Of a stretch of 64,000 bases of DNA, positions 53,194 to 63,256 are shown in pieces. The notes beneath the pieces are model-generated. The model was given only the letters and a program-made list of their open reading frames with translations. It ran no database searches and had not been told where the DNA came from. The stretch spans positions 186,001-250,000 of the forward strand of contig NZ_JACYMO010000003.1 in assembly GCF_014838825.1 (NCBI RefSeq). Reading direction: 5' to 3'. The stretch is from Erwinia persicina (GTDB lineage: Bacteria; Pseudomonadota; Gammaproteobacteria; Enterobacterales; Enterobacteriaceae). The first letter of the stretch is position 1, and every line of letters begins with the position of its first letter. Made by a program: the position numbers and the translations under genes.

Positions 53194-54271
53194 AGTAACG
53201 GTGATAGCTCTTCTGCGCGTTATTCACCTTATACAGGTAACGACGTGATTCGGCGGACGGATGGCTGGTGGTCAGCTTCTGGTACACCTCGGCAGGCGAC
53301 AGGCCGTTAATGGCGCTGAAGGCACGGTCTTTATCGCTGGAGAACACACGCAGCACGCTACCCGCACCGCCGTTGTAGGCGGTGATCACCGCATAACGGC
53401 GGGAGGTCGGGTTACTGATCCCGGCCAGGTAGTTGCCCTGTAGCAGCGACAGATAGGCCGCACCGGCATCAATATTATTTTCCGGATCCAGCAGATAGCT
53501 GCGGCTGGGTTTGCCCCATTTCCCTTTCATGCGGAACACGTCTACTCCGGCGGTATGCTGCACGACCTGCATCAGCCCCAGTGCGTCAGCATGACTGACC
53601 GCGTACGGGTTAAAGCTGGACTCAATCTGCATGATCGCCAGGATCAGCGACTGATCGACGCCGTAGCGTTCGGCGGCCTTACGCACCATCGGCAGATATT
53701 TGTGCGCACGTTTATCCAGGTGGTTAGGCACCATCGGAATGGTCACCGACCAGATGACGTGCAGCCCGGAGTTACGGCGCTGAAGTTTATTCTGGATCAG
53801 GTAGTCGGCAAAGCTGGCGGCGCGGCCCTGCCAGCGGATCGGCTGGCCGGTATTATCCAGTACCTGGCCGTACAGCAATGGCTCTTTACTGATCTGAATA
53901 TCTTTGGCGTCGGAATAGAGATCGACATTGCCCGGATCTTCCCCGATCAGCAGGGTGGTGATAATGGCCTGACGCAGGCTGGCCGTCGGATTGGTCCCGG
54001 CGATGGTTTCAATCGTAATGCTACCGGCATCGAAGTTAATATGGCTTCGGGTGTAGTACTGATCGCTGTATTTAACGTAGTCTTTCGGACCCGCAATCAG
54101 GACTTCGTTAATCCCCCAGATATTTTCGATGTTGTGGGCAAACTGTCCCATCAAAATATCAAAACCGTTGGTGTCTTTAATCCAATTTTCATCAGACGCG
54201 TTCTGTTTCTTGCCGGAGCAGGAAACCAACAACGGTGCAATAATCAGCAAACTTATCAGTTTTTTCTTCAT
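53192..54271 (-). CDS. mltC: Membrane-bound lytic murein transglycosylase C
   Basis: Outer-membrane lipoprotein that cleaves peptidoglycan glycan strands. Started at 54271 ([18 protein letters not shown]) it has 359 residues, the E. coli length, and a lipobox ending in Cys18; the in-frame extension to 54373 runs back through the gap towards yggX. The MltC N-terminal domain ([20 protein letters not shown]) precedes the SLT domain with the catalytic Glu in [19 protein letters not shown] and [14 protein letters not shown]. It follows yggX and mutY as in E. coli. Confidence 0.95.
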   Translation of the reverse strand: MKKKLISLLIIAPLLVSCSGKKQNASDENWIKDTNGFDILMGQFAHNIENIWGINEVLIAGPKDYVKYSDQYYTRSHINFDAGSITIETIAGTNPTASLRQAIITTLLIGEDPGNVDLYSDAKDIQISKEPLLYGQVLDNTGQPIRWQGRAASFADYLIQNKLQRRNSGLHVIWSVTIPMVPNHLDKRAHKYLPMVRKAAERYGVDQSLILAIMQIESSFNPYAVSHADALGLMQVVQHTAGVDVFRMKGKWGKPSRSYLLDPENNIDAGAAYLSLLQGNYLAGISNPTSRRYAVITAYNGGAGSVLRVFSSDKDRAFSAINGLSPAEVYQKLTTSHPSAESRRYLYKVNNAQKSYHRY

Positions 54272-54323
54272 TTTATTGTACATGCCCACAATTGAGAGGG
54301 CCTCATCAGTGAGGCCCAACGAC

Positions 54324-54596
54324 TTATTCTTCCGGCGGGGTATAACCTTCGATATGCACGTCGTGGCCTTCAAACAGGAATTTAATCATCTCCTGTTCCA
54401 GCAGCTTACGGTCATCAGGGTTCATCATGCTGAGTTTCTTTTCATTGATCAGCATGGTCTGTTTTGCCATCCATTTTGACCAGGCTTCTTTGGAAATTTC
54501 GTTAAAAATACGTTTACCTGTCTCACCCGGATACAGCTGAAAATCCTGTCCTTCGGCGTCACGTTGCAGGAACGTACAAAAAATAGTTCGGCTCAT
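54324..54596 (-). CDS. yggX: YggX, Fe(II) trafficking protein
   Basis: 90-residue cytoplasmic protein that protects iron-sulphur enzymes from oxidative damage. The conserved Cys7 lies in [10 protein letters not shown], followed by [20 protein letters not shown]. Its ATG overlaps the mutY stop (TAATG), so it is coupled to mutY, whose product carries an iron-sulphur cluster. Confidence 0.96.
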   Translation of the reverse strand: MSRTIFCTFLQRDAEGQDFQLYPGETGKRIFNEISKEAWSKWMAKQTMLINEKKLSMMNPDDRKLLEQEMIKFLFEGHDVHIEGYTPPEE

Positions 54597-55681
54597 TACT
54601 CTTCCTCTTCCGTTACGCGAGCGCTCAATGCCATGGCGTGTGGCTGGCGCAACTGCTGTAGCAGACGCTCTACCGGCGCGGCCAGCCCCACAGCGGGCGG
54701 CTGCGCTAAGTTATACCAGAGACCCGGCCCATCATCCATTGCTGCACGGACAGAAGGCAGATCCAGCCACATTGGCACAATATCCAGGTGGAAATGGCTG
54801 AAGGTATGACGGAAGGCGTTCATCTGACGTAATTTTCGGTCATCCACTCCGCGCTGCCGCAGGGCCTGGCGCAGTGCTTCCTCGCTGGAGTACTGGGGAA
54901 AGCAGAATAACCCGCCCCACAGGCCGACGGGCGGGCGCTGTTCCAGCCAGACCTCCTGTCCTTGCTGCATCAGAAGCAGATAACCGGTCCGCTCCGGGAT
55001 AGTCTGCTTCGGTTTTTTTCCCGGGTACTGCGCCCAGCTGCTGTGCGCGTAAGCCAGGCAACCGCTATTCAGTGGGCAGATCTCACACTTCGGTTTTGAC
55101 CGGGTGCAGACCATGGCACCCAGATCCATCATCGCCTGATTAAACTGGCTGACACCCTCGGCAGGCGTGACGGCTTCACTGAGCTGCCACAGGCGCTTTT
55201 CAACCTCTTTCTTTCCTGGCCAGCCGTCCACGGCATAGCAGCGTGCCAGCACGCGCTTTACGTTGCCATCAAGGATCGGGAAGTGCTTGCCCAGCGCCAG
55301 TGAAAGCACTGCGCCAGCGGTGGAACGACCGATACCCGGCAGGGCCTCGACCTCCTCCAGCGTTTCCGGGAATACCCCACCGTGTTTATCGACGACGGTT
55401 TTCGCTGCTTTGTGCAGGTTACGCGCACGCGCGTAGTAGCCCAGGCCAGTCCACAGGTGCAGCACTTCGTCCAGCGGGGCGGCGGCCAGATCGCTGACGG
55501 TGGGAAAACGCGCCATAAAGCGCCCGAAGTAGGGGATCACGGTGGCGACCTGCGTCTGTTGCAGCATGACCTCAGACAGCCAGACTTTATAGGGCGTTTT
55601 TTCCAGCTGCCAGGGCAGGGTTTTACGCCCGTAGCGCTGATACCATTCCAGTACCTGATGTGAAAACTGCGCTGGCTGCAT
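54596..55681 (-). CDS. mutY: Adenine DNA glycosylase MutY
   Basis: Removes adenine mispaired with 8-oxoguanine. Start at 55681 ([20 protein letters not shown]) matches E. coli; upstream in-frame codons to 55738 are not conserved. 361 residues. The catalytic Glu is in [10 protein letters not shown], helix-hairpin-helix is [17 protein letters not shown], the catalytic Asp is in [13 protein letters not shown], and the 4Fe-4S cysteines are C-x6-C-x2-C-x5-C in [23 protein letters not shown]-like C-terminal domain with [12 protein letters not shown] recognises 8-oxoG. Confidence 0.96.
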   Translation of the reverse strand: MQPAQFSHQVLEWYQRYGRKTLPWQLEKTPYKVWLSEVMLQQTQVATVIPYFGRFMARFPTVSDLAAAPLDEVLHLWTGLGYYARARNLHKAAKTVVDKHGGVFPETLEEVEALPGIGRSTAGAVLSLALGKHFPILDGNVKRVLARCYAVDGWPGKKEVEKRLWQLSEAVTPAEGVSQFNQAMMDLGAMVCTRSKPKCEICPLNSGCLAYAHSSWAQYPGKKPKQTIPERTGYLLLMQQGQEVWLEQRPPVGLWGGLFCFPQYSSEEALRQALRQRGVDDRKLRQMNAFRHTFSHFHLDIVPMWLDLPSVRAAMDDGPGLWYNLAQPPAVGLAAPVERLLQQLRQPHAMALSARVTEEEE

Positions 55682-55928
55682 GATGTGGGTTCCCGTTGTG
55701 CCATTCTGAAAATCAGGCAGGGATTCCAGCACAGACATTAAGGGCTGTAAACCGGATATTCACTGCATTTTATTAACCACCCGATGAGGCCGCGCAGCCA
55801 CCCGAACGCCGATCGGACGCTATACTGCCAGTCAGCCCTGAAGGTGAGCCGGTAAGGGTGTTCTTTATGTTTTCACTTCCTGAAGGCATAATGCCCGCTT
55901 TCTACAGTGCACAGCCGCAGGCAGAATC

Positions 55929-56648
55929 ATGAAAAACGATGTTATCTCACCGGAATTTGACGAAAATGGCCGCGCTATGCGCCGTATCCGCAGCTTTGTG
56001 CGCCGCCAGGGCCGCCTGACCAAAGGCCAGCAGCAGGCGCTGGATACGCTGTGGCCGGTAATGGGCGTTGAGTTTCAGCCGGAACCGGTAGATTTAACCG
56101 CTCTGTTTGGCCGTGATGCACCGCTGGTGCTGGAAATTGGCTTTGGTATGGGAGCGTCGCTGGTGGCGATGGCAGCCAGTAATCCGCACCAGAATTTTTT
56201 GGGTATTGAAGTACACTCTCCTGGCGTGGGTGCCTGCCTGGCCACGGCGGAAGAGGCCGGGGTCAGCAATCTGCGCGTGATGTGTCATGATGCGGTCGAA
56301 GTGCTGGATTTGATGATCCCGGATAATTCGCTGCGTATGGTGCAGCTGTTCTTCCCGGACCCGTGGCATAAAGCGCGTCATAACAAACGTCGTATCGTGC
56401 AGGTGCCGTTTGCTGAATTAGTACAGCGTAAACTGAAACCGGGCGGCGTGTTCCACATGGCAACCGACTGGGAAGCTTACGCGGAGCATATGCTGGAAGT
56501 GATGAGCAGTATCGACGGGTATAAAAACCAGTCAGAAGCCGGAAACTGGGTGCCGCGTCCCGAGTCTCGGCCGTTAACGAAATTTGAGCAGCGTGGGCAG
56601 CGTCTTGGCCACGGTGTATGGGATCTGATGTTTGAGAGGATTAAATAA
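55929..56648 (+). CDS. trmB: tRNA (guanine-N7-)-methyltransferase TrmB
   Basis: Makes m7G46 in tRNA using S-adenosylmethionine; 239 residues as in E. coli. The SAM site is [16 protein letters not shown], and the catalytic region is [18 protein letters not shown], with [12 protein letters not shown] further on. It is divergent from mutY across about 250 bp and shares one base with the yggL start (TAATG). Confidence 0.97.
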   Translation: MKNDVISPEFDENGRAMRRIRSFVRRQGRLTKGQQQALDTLWPVMGVEFQPEPVDLTALFGRDAPLVLEIGFGMGASLVAMAASNPHQNFLGIEVHSPGVGACLATAEEAGVSNLRVMCHDAVEVLDLMIPDNSLRMVQLFFPDPWHKARHNKRRIVQVPFAELVQRKLKPGGVFHMATDWEAYAEHMLEVMSSIDGYKNQSEAGNWVPRPESRPLTKFEQRGQRLGHGVWDLMFERIK

Positions 56649-56974
56649 TGGCTACACAACGCAGTCGTCGTCTACGTAAGAAAATGCACATCGATGAGTT
56701 CCAGGAGTTAGGTTTCTCCGTGGGCTTTACCTTCCCGGAAGGGACTGACGAACAGACTATCGACAGCACCGTTGATGCACTGATCAATGAAGTCATTGAT
56801 CCAAATGGCCTGGCTTTTGATGGCAGCGGCTATCTGCAGTGGGAAGGTCTGATCTGCCTGCAGAAAATTGGCAAGTGCACCGACGAGCATCGTGAGCTGG
56901 TCAAAAACTGGCTGGAAGCCCGTAAACTGAACGACGTCAAAGTGACCGAACTTTTTGACGTCTGGTGGGACTGA
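56648..56974 (+). CDS. yggL: YggL, 50S ribosome-binding protein
   Basis: 108 residues, DUF469 family, associated with ribosome assembly or the 50S subunit in E. coli. Conserved start RSRRLRKKMHIDEFQELGFS and C-terminal VKVTELFDVWWD. It is coupled to trmB and followed by a terminator. Confidence 0.95.
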   Translation: MATQRSRRLRKKMHIDEFQELGFSVGFTFPEGTDEQTIDSTVDALINEVIDPNGLAFDGSGYLQWEGLICLQKIGKCTDEHRELVKNWLEARKLNDVKVTELFDVWWD

Positions 56975-57004
56975 CGGTCTGCCCTCCGGCGTGACCATAT
57001 AAGG

Positions 57005-57036
57005 GGGGCGACCATTTTTCTGGTTGCCCCTTTTTT
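57005..57036 (+). terminator. Rho-independent terminator of trmB-yggL
   Basis: GGGGCGACCA (57005-57014) and TGGTTGCCCC (57021-57030) pair with one G-T, loop TTTTTC, followed by six T. Confidence 0.9.
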
Positions 57037-57055
57037 CATATCAAGGAGACGATTT

Positions 57056-57769
57056 ATGCGTAAGGCACTTTTCAGTGGAGCATTACTGCTGCTGGCCGCA
57101 GGCCAGGCTCAGGCGGATTACCAGTGCAGCGTTAATCCTCAGGACGATATCATTATCAGCCCGAACCAGGTGGAAGTGGTGGGTGCCAGCGGTAAGCTGA
57201 TTATTTCCCCCGTTGGTGACGTGCAGCGTAATGGCAAAGTGGCCAGTATCGATGACGCTACGCGTCAGAAAGCCATCGATTATCAGACCGCGCTGCGCCG
57301 TGATCTGCCGTGGATCGATAACGGAGCAAAACAGCGGCTGGAAAAAGGCCGTGTGGCGCTGGATCGGGTGATTGTGCAGAAGCTGGGGCAGGACAGTAAC
57401 GTGCGTCAGCGCCTGACCTCGCTGGACGGGCAGCTCAAGCAGCAGATGAATCGCATCATCGAGCATCGTAGCGATGGCTTAACCTTCCACCATCAGGCCG
57501 TGGAGCAGGTTCGTCAGGAGGGGGAGCGTCTGGTACAGAATGCGATGGGCGGCGTGGTGCAGGACAGCCTGAATGAGATGGGCAGCAAATCGACCGGCGG
57601 CGATAACCCGTTGCAGGCGATCATGGGCAATCTGGGGGGCTTACAGCAGGCGATTCAGGCCGAGTGGAGCAATCAGGAGCAGGATTTCCAGAACTTTGGT
57701 CATGAAGTCTGTAATCGTGTTACCACCCTGGAAGGACAGCGCAAGGCGCTGATCGCCGGGTTGAAATAA
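57056..57769 (+). CDS. yggN: YggN, DUF2884 periplasmic protein
   Basis: 237 residues with signal peptide MRKALFSGALLLLAAGQAQA. The mature part begins DYQCSVNPQDDIIISPNQVE and is largely helical. The conserved C-terminal EVCNRVTTLEGQRKALI carries a second cysteine that could pair with the one near residue 24. Function unknown. AAGGAG precedes the ATG. Confidence 0.93.
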   Translation: MRKALFSGALLLLAAGQAQADYQCSVNPQDDIIISPNQVEVVGASGKLIISPVGDVQRNGKVASIDDATRQKAIDYQTALRRDLPWIDNGAKQRLEKGRVALDRVIVQKLGQDSNVRQRLTSLDGQLKQQMNRIIEHRSDGLTFHHQAVEQVRQEGERLVQNAMGGVVQDSLNEMGSKSTGGDNPLQAIMGNLGGLQQAIQAEWSNQEQDFQNFGHEVCNRVTTLEGQRKALIAGLK

Positions 57770-57787
57770 CGTGCCATTTGATGTGGC

Positions 57788-57851
57788 GGGCTGACCGAAA
57801 AAGAAGGTCAGCCCCTGCGTCATGGTTTATACGCAGGGGGCGGCCGTTTTT
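57788..57851 (+). terminator. Tandem hairpins after yggN
   Basis: First stem GGGCTGACC/GGTCAGCCC (57788-57796, 57806-57814), loop GAAAAAGAA. A second stem, CCCCTGCGT/ACGCAGGGG (57812-57820, 57831-57839), overlaps its last three bases, so the two are partly alternative. CGGCCGTTTTTT follows the second. The convergent hemW stop is about 20 bp away. Confidence 0.75.
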
Positions 57852-57871
57852 TCCGCTCGCCCCGCGGCGTA

Positions 57872-59008
57872 TTATTCTGCCAGGAAAAGCTCCAGCAGCG
57901 AGTTCAGGAACAGCTTCCCTTTCTCAGTAATCTGCCACGCCTCTGCCGTTTCCGTCAGATAGCCTCTGGCGATCGCCTCGTCGAGCTGCGTGCGGATGGT
58001 ACTTTCCGCCAGGCCGGTGTAGCGCGTGTACTCTTCGCGCGGTGCGGCTTCCAGCAGACGGAAACGGTTCATAAAGAACTCAAACGGCTTCTCCGCATCG
58101 GCCACTTCGTGTCGTTTATCCAGATATTTGCCGCTCATAAAACCGCGCGGGTGCTTCGTTTTTGCGGTGCGGATAATGATACCGTCCGGCTGGGTCAGCT
58201 TGCCGTGGGCACCACAGCCAATACCCAGGTAATCACCAAAGCGCCAGTAGTTGAGGTTATGTTCGCAGCGATAGCCGGGTTTGGCATAGGCGGACGTCTC
58301 ATATTGCTGGTATCCCGCCGCTGTCAGCAGCGCATCACCCTGTTCGAAAATATCCCACAGGTCGTCCTCATCCGGCAGGCGCGGCGGCCGCGAGGCAAAC
58401 AGGGTATTCGGCTCGATGGTCAGCTGATACCACGACAGATGAGGCGGATTGAGCGCGATGGCCTGGCGCAGATCGTCCAGCGCCTCTTCCAGCGACTGAT
58501 CCGGCAGGCCGTGCATCAGGTCGAGGTTAAAGCTGCGCAGCCCGAGGCCTTCGGCCAGCCGTGCCGCCCGCTTTGCTTCTTCTGGTCCGTGAATGCGCCC
58601 CAGACGCTCCAGTTTGGCCGCGCTGAAGCTCTGCACACCTATGGAGATACGATTGACTCCGGCACGCTGGTAGCCGCTGAAGCGCTCTGCTTCGACGGCA
58701 CCCGGATTGGCTTCCATGGTGATCTCAGCGGCAGGCGACAGGGGCAGACGCGCACGCACGCCGTCCAGCAGCATCTGCATCGCTTCGCTGCTTAACAGGC
58801 TTGGCGTACCGCCCCCGATGAAGATGGTGCTCACTTCGCGGCCTGACGTCAGCGGCAGATCGAGATCCAGGTCGTTTAGCAGGTGCTGCACGTACTCTTC
58901 GTGCGGCACTTCCCCTTTCAGCGCATGGGAGTTGAAATCGCAGTACGGGCACTTCTGCACACACCAGGGAATATGGATGTACAGGCTTAACGGCGGGAGA
59001 TTAGCCAT
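57872..59008 (-). CDS. hemW: HemW, radical SAM haem chaperone
   Basis: 378 residues, related to oxygen-independent coproporphyrinogen III oxidase but known as a haem-binding chaperone. The radical SAM cluster is C-x3-C-x2-C in [18 protein letters not shown]. Other marks are [36 protein letters not shown] and [10 protein letters not shown]. The HemN-specific N-terminal extension is lacking, supporting HemW. It overlaps rdgB by 8 bp. Confidence 0.95.
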   Translation of the reverse strand: MANLPPLSLYIHIPWCVQKCPYCDFNSHALKGEVPHEEYVQHLLNDLDLDLPLTSGREVSTIFIGGGTPSLLSSEAMQMLLDGVRARLPLSPAAEITMEANPGAVEAERFSGYQRAGVNRISIGVQSFSAAKLERLGRIHGPEEAKRAARLAEGLGLRSFNLDLMHGLPDQSLEEALDDLRQAIALNPPHLSWYQLTIEPNTLFASRPPRLPDEDDLWDIFEQGDALLTAAGYQQYETSAYAKPGYRCEHNLNYWRFGDYLGIGCGAHGKLTQPDGIIIRTAKTKHPRGFMSGKYLDKRHEVADAEKPFEFFMNRFRLLEAAPREEYTRYTGLAESTIRTQLDEAIARGYLTETAEAWQITEKGKLFLNSLLELFLAE

Positions 59009-59594
59009 CTTTCATGGCACTCAACAGCAGGCTGAGGGCCTGGCCACGGTGTGACACCGCCTGTTTTTCCGCTTTACTCAGTTCAGCTGCGGTTTTCCCC
59101 AGCGCCGGCACGTAGAAAATGGGGTCATAGCCAAAGCCGCCGACGCCTGCAGCGGTGCGGGTGATTTCGCCCGCCCAGCTGCCGTGGAACACCAGCGGCG
59201 TCGGATCTTCAGCATGACGCAGATAGACCAGCACGCAGTGAAACTGCGCCTGACGCTCCCCGTCCGGCGTGGCTGCCAGTGCGGTCAGCAGTTTTTCCAG
59301 ATTCTGCTGGTCACTGGCGTCCGGGCCCGCATAGCGTGCTGAATAGATACCCGGCGCACCGCCAAGGGCATCGACCGCCAGCCCGGAGTCATCGGCGATC
59401 GCCGGTAAACCGGTCATGGCTGCGGCATGACGTGCTTTCAGAATGGCGTTTTCAATAAAGGTCAGACCGGTTTCTTCGGCAGACTCCACGCCCAGTTCCG
59501 TTTGCGCGACAATATCCAGCCCAAACGCGGCCAGCAGGTCAGCCAGTTCGCGAACTTTCCCGGGGTTGCCGGTGGCGAGTACAACTTTTTGCAT
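59001..59594 (-). CDS. rdgB: RdgB, dITP/XTP pyrophosphatase
   Basis: House-cleaning enzyme that hydrolyses dITP and XTP to monophosphates. From ATG 59594 it has 197 residues, the E. coli length; an ATG two codons earlier is possible. Conserved parts: [58 protein letters not shown] and [12 protein letters not shown]. In E. coli yggU lies immediately upstream; here it is missing. Confidence 0.95.
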   Translation of the reverse strand: MQKVVLATGNPGKVRELADLLAAFGLDIVAQTELGVESAEETGLTFIENAILKARHAAAMTGLPAIADDSGLAVDALGGAPGIYSARYAGPDASDQQNLEKLLTALAATPDGERQAQFHCVLVYLRHAEDPTPLVFHGSWAGEITRTAAGVGGFGYDPIFYVPALGKTAAELSKAEKQAVSHRGQALSLLLSAMKDG

Positions 59595-59696
59595 AATCAT
59601 TCCAGAGCGATAATTTTTAGAAAACAGATTGAGAAACAGATTGAGAGATATAACCAGGAAGTTTGCCCTTCAAGGGAAAGAATCATGGTTAATCCA

Positions 59697-59821
59697 ATAG
59701 CCAAAATAATTGGAGCTGCCGCAAGGCGGCAAGGACATGAGACCCCGGGAACTTACTGTAGTAAGTGACCGGGGCGAATGTACGCAGCCAACGCAGCGGC
59801 AGTTTCAAGTATGAAGGCTAT
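59697..59821. repeat. 125-bp MITE-like intergenic repeat in place of yggU
   Basis: The ends are imperfect inverted repeats of about 26 bp: ATAGCC...ATAATTGGAGCTGCCGC at the left and, reversed, ATAGCC...ATACTTGAAACTGCCGC at the right. The centre is a strong hairpin (CCCCGG...CCGGGG enclosing ACTTAC-TGTA-GTAAGT, about 59743-59774). The layout resembles dispersed elements I recall from Yersinia, Serratia and Pectobacterium intergenic regions. It abuts the yggT stop codon exactly. No second copy was noticed in this window. Confidence 0.7.
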
Positions 59822-60361
59822 TTAAAATTGGGCCCAGCCGGGGATATATTCCAGCCCCAGGAAGTTCAGCATATAGAGAACCAGAATGACGGCCATCGCC
59901 GAGAAGTCGATGCCACCCATCGCCGGAATAATGCGGCGTACCGGGGCCATCAGGGGCTCGGTCAGCTGGATCAGCACGTAATCAACCGGGTTACGACCCT
60001 GGCTTACCCAGCTCATCAGTGAGCGAACGATAATCACCCAGAACACCAGCATGCCCGCTGCTTTAACCAGAATGACCAGGCCCAGATAGAGGAAAATCGG
60101 ATCCGGTACAAACAGGCGCAACGTCACCGGCCCCAGCAGCACGCTGACGAGATAGGCCAGCAGCAGCGAGGCAGTATCCACCGGTCCGACAGACGGGATG
60201 ATTCGGCGCACGGGTTTGACGATCGGTTGAGTGATTTTCACCACAAACTGTGAAAACGGGTTATAGAAGTCACACCGTGCCCACTGCATCCAGACGCGCA
60301 GTAATAACACTTTGATGTAAATCGCAATCACCGTTGTGACCAGAAAGATCAACGCTAGCAT
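59822..60361 (-). CDS. yggT: YggT, inner-membrane protein
   Basis: 179 residues, slightly shorter than the 188 of E. coli. It has a tandem duplication of the YggT module, each ending in a cytoplasmic motif: ITQPIVKPVRRIIPSVGPVD and LTEPLMAPVRRIIPAMGGID. About four membrane helices. A role in osmotic tolerance or division has been proposed. It lies 8 bp downstream of yggS. Confidence 0.94.
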   Translation of the reverse strand: MLALIFLVTTVIAIYIKVLLLRVWMQWARCDFYNPFSQFVVKITQPIVKPVRRIIPSVGPVDTASLLLAYLVSVLLGPVTLRLFVPDPIFLYLGLVILVKAAGMLVFWVIIVRSLMSWVSQGRNPVDYVLIQLTEPLMAPVRRIIPAMGGIDFSAMAVILVLYMLNFLGLEYIPGWAQF

Positions 60362-60369
60362 GGGGTTCC

Positions 60370-61083
60370 TCAGTTGTTGTGATGAGCGGCGGCATGACCG
60401 TAGTCGCGCGCGCCGAAAATAGCGGTGCCAATGCGCACCAGGGTACTACCGGCCGCGATCGCGGCGTCCATATCGTCACTCATTCCCAGCGACAGCGTAT
60501 CCACGCCGGGGATCTCCTGCTGTAACTGCTTAAATGCCGCCGCCATCTGCTGACACACCGCCAGCTGGCGGGCGTAGTCGGCTTCCGGCGCGGGGATTGC
60601 CATCAGTCCCCGCAGCCTGAGCCGTGGCAGCGCGGCAATATCTTGTGCCAGCGCAGGCAGGTCAGTAAGGGGAATACCGGACTTGCTCTGCTCATCGCTG
60701 ATGTTTATCTGGATCAGAACGTTAAGCGGTGGCAGCGTTTCAGGGCGCTGTTCGTTCAGACGGCGGGCAATGCGCAGCCGGTCAACGGTATGACACCAGT
60801 CAAAGTTCTCCGCCACCAGGCGACTTTTGTTAGATTGCAGCGGGCCAATAAAGTGCCAGGTCAGGTCGGAATTTGCCAGCAGCTGGATTTTGTCCACGCC
60901 TTCCTGCACGTAATTTTCACCGAAGCTGCGCTGACCGGCCGCTACCGCTTCTTCGACCGCGCTCGCAGGTTTTGTTTTACTCACTGCAAGCAGCTCAATC
61001 TCATGTGGATCGCGCCCGCACTGTGTCGCCGCCGCCGCGATCCGCTGGTGGACTTGCTGTAAGTTGTGCTCAATCGAAGTCAT
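60370..61083 (-). CDS. yggS: YggS, PLP homeostasis protein
   Basis: 237 residues, alanine-racemase-like TIM barrel that carries pyridoxal phosphate and affects vitamin B6 and amino acid balance. The PLP lysine is in LLAVSKTKPASAVEEA (about K36). GENYVQEGVDKIQLL, WHFIGPLQSNKSRLVAENF and LSLGMSDDMDAAIAAGSTLV are conserved. It is divergent from yggR, with 15 bp between starts, so their promoters overlap the opposite genes. Confidence 0.96.
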   Translation of the reverse strand: MTSIEHNLQQVHQRIAAAATQCGRDPHEIELLAVSKTKPASAVEEAVAAGQRSFGENYVQEGVDKIQLLANSDLTWHFIGPLQSNKSRLVAENFDWCHTVDRLRIARRLNEQRPETLPPLNVLIQINISDEQSKSGIPLTDLPALAQDIAALPRLRLRGLMAIPAPEADYARQLAVCQQMAAAFKQLQQEIPGVDTLSLGMSDDMDAAIAAGSTLVRIGTAIFGARDYGHAAAHHNN

Positions 61084-61098
61084 AGTCAGGGAAAAAAT

Positions 61099-62094
61099 AT
61101 GGATATTGAGGAATTAGTGGCCCTTAGTGTAAAGCATAATGCAGGCGATCTGCACCTTTGCAGTGGTCATTCTCCATTCTGGCGCTGCAATGGCCGCCTG
61201 ACACCGATTGAGGGCACGCCGGAAATGACGAATGAGTGGCTGGAAAGCTTCGCTATACGCTGGCTGACGGTTGTGCAGCAGCAGACGCTGGCGGAGGAGG
61301 GGCAGGTCGACTTTGCCCTGACGATGCCCGACGGCGTTCGCCTGCGGGCCAACCTTTTTCGTCAGCGCCACGGTCTGTCGCTGGCGCTGCGGCTGATTGC
61401 CAGCCGTTGTCCGGACATGGCGTCACTGTGCCTGCCTGCGGTGGCTCACTCGCTGCTGCAGAGGGAAGAGGGCCTGGTCCTGATCGTCGGGGCGACCGGC
61501 AGCGGAAAATCCACCACGCTGGCGGCCATGATTGACGAGATGAACCAGCAGCAGCAGCGGCATATCCTGACGCTGGAGGACCCGGTCGAATATCTGCATC
61601 ACAGCGCACGGTCACTGATCCAGCAGCGGGAGAAAGGGTTGCATTTTACCGACTTTGACGGCGGGTTAAGGGCGGCGCTGAGGGAAGATCCTGATGTGAT
61701 CCTGCTGGGTGAGCTGCGCGATGCCGGGACGATCCAGCTGGCATTGACCGCCGCAGAAACAGGGCATCTGGTGCTGGCAACGCTGCACACCCGTGGCGCT
61801 GCACAGGCGGTGGAGCGGCTGGTGGATGTGTTCCCGGGCAACGAAAAGAATCTGGCACGCAGCCAGCTGGCAGGCAGTTTACAGGCGGTTATTGCCCAGC
61901 GGCTGGTGGCCGCCACCGGCGGCAGAGTCGCGCTGTTCGAGGTACTGGTTAATACCCCGGCAGTGGCAAATCTGATCCGAGAGGGGAAAACCCATCAGCT
62001 ACCGGCACTGTTACAGACCGGCAGCCAGCAGGGAATGCAGACGTTTGAGCAGAGTCTGGCGGAGTGGAAGAGAAAGGGAGTACTGGCTGACTGA
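61099..62094 (+). CDS. yggR: YggR, PilT-like type IV pilus retraction ATPase
   Basis: 331 residues from ATG 61099 (MDIEELVALSVKHNAGDLHL), with AGGGA upstream; an in-frame Met at 61066 lies inside yggS. Walker A is VGATGSGKSTTLAAM, the Asp box is HILTLEDPVEYLH, Walker B is LREDPDVILLGELRD, and the His box is GHLVLATLHTRGAAQAVERL. Hexameric PilT ATPases retract pili; the enterobacterial YggR copy stands alone, and its role is not settled. Confidence 0.92.
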   Translation: MDIEELVALSVKHNAGDLHLCSGHSPFWRCNGRLTPIEGTPEMTNEWLESFAIRWLTVVQQQTLAEEGQVDFALTMPDGVRLRANLFRQRHGLSLALRLIASRCPDMASLCLPAVAHSLLQREEGLVLIVGATGSGKSTTLAAMIDEMNQQQQRHILTLEDPVEYLHHSARSLIQQREKGLHFTDFDGGLRAALREDPDVILLGELRDAGTIQLALTAAETGHLVLATLHTRGAAQAVERLVDVFPGNEKNLARSQLAGSLQAVIAQRLVAATGGRVALFEVLVNTPAVANLIREGKTHQLPALLQTGSQQGMQTFEQSLAEWKRKGVLAD

Positions 62095-62112
62095 CCGAAA
62101 AAAGAAGGTCAG
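62091..62112 (+). terminator. Stem-loop at the end of yggR
   Basis: CTGACC (62091-62096) pairs with GGTCAG (62107-62112), loop GAAAAAAGAA; an upstream GGCTGA offers a competing pairing with TCAGCC. The yggR stop codon lies in the stem. Same family as the stem-loops at 12137 and 57788. Confidence 0.6.
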
Positions 62113-62180
62113 CCACTACCGTCCGGTCTGAGCGGGCCGTCCTGTTCACCGTCACCAGCGTTGGTGGGGCTGCGATCTGT

Positions 62181-62603
62181 TTACGTATAATGATTTTCGA
62201 ACCAGCTTTCCAGAATAATCACCGCTGAGAGCGAGTCGACGCTACCTTTGCTCAGGGCGCGGAAACCGCCGCGCTCAAACAGTTCAGCACGGGCTTCGAC
62301 GGTGCTCAGGCGCTCATCGTGCAGTTCTATCTGTACGCCAAAACGGCCGTGCAGGCGATTGGCGAATTTACGGGCTCGCACCGTTAATGGCTGCTCGGTG
62401 CCATCCATATTTAGCGGCAGCCCTACCACGACGCGGTCAGGCTGCCACTCTTTCAGCAGTGCTTCAATCTTGTTCCAGTCCGGCACGCCATCGTTGGCTT
62501 TCAGCGCCGTCAGCGGACGGGCGGTGCCGGTCAGCTGCTGGCCGATGGCCACGCCAATGCTTTTCGTCCCAAAATCAAAGGACAACATAGTCATACTGCT
62601 CAT
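62181..62603 (-). CDS. ruvX: RuvX/YqgF, 16S rRNA processing nuclease-like protein
   Basis: 140 residues, RNase H-like fold, implicated in 5' maturation of 16S rRNA. Conserved blocks: [58 protein letters not shown] and [11 protein letters not shown]. An initiating ATG five codons downstream (62588) would also work. The TGATG junction couples it to yqgE. Confidence 0.95.
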   Translation of the reverse strand: MSSMTMLSFDFGTKSIGVAIGQQLTGTARPLTALKANDGVPDWNKIEALLKEWQPDRVVVGLPLNMDGTEQPLTVRARKFANRLHGRFGVQIELHDERLSTVEARAELFERGGFRALSKGSVDSLSAVIILESWFENHYT

Positions 62604-63166
62604 CAGGCGTGTCCTGCTTCACTGGCAATATTGTGGATATCCACGCCCATGCTTTTTGCCGCTTCGCGCCAGCGCTCGGCAATCGGGGTATGGAACAGAA
62701 TATTGCTGTTGGCCGAGGTCGTCAGCCAGGCGTTTTCCAGCAGTTCACTTTCCAGCTGGTCTTTTTCCCAGGCACAGTAGCCCAGGGCCACCAGCACGTT
62801 GTCAGGCTGCTCCGGGGTGCCCAGCGTTTCCAGCACGTCACGGGAGGTGGTGATCACCGTGTTGTCAGAAACGCGAATGCTGGAGGTAAATGTCTTCTGC
62901 GCGGAGTGCAGAATAAAGCCGCGATCCTCCGCCAGCGGCCCGCCTGAAAATACCGGTTTATCCAGTCTGGCGTCGGGCTCACGCGGCGTCGGTGATATTT
63001 TCAGCTTGGTCAGAATGCCGTCAACCGTCAGATTATCCATCGGTTTATTGACGATCAAACCCATCGCACCGTCACTATTATGTTCGCAGATATAGACCAC
63101 TGAACGTTTGAACAGCGGGTCCTGAAGCGTTGGCATGGCAATCAAAAAATGATGCTGTAAATTCAT
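62603..63166 (-). CDS. yqgE: YqgE, UPF0301 protein
   Basis: 187 residues. Family features: [56 protein letters not shown] and [17 protein letters not shown]. No biochemical role known to me. The gene order gshB-yqgE-ruvX is as in E. coli. Confidence 0.95.
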   Translation of the reverse strand: MNLQHHFLIAMPTLQDPLFKRSVVYICEHNSDGAMGLIVNKPMDNLTVDGILTKLKISPTPREPDARLDKPVFSGGPLAEDRGFILHSAQKTFTSSIRVSDNTVITTSRDVLETLGTPEQPDNVLVALGYCAWEKDQLESELLENAWLTTSANSNILFHTPIAERWREAAKSMGVDIHNIASEAGHA

Positions 63167-63256
63167 ACTTAATGTTCTGTAGTCTGGTTAACGCCCGGGC
63201 GGGTAGCCGCGGGCGTTAATGGGTGAGCAGGGGGCAGTCCGGCCCCGCCGCAACAA

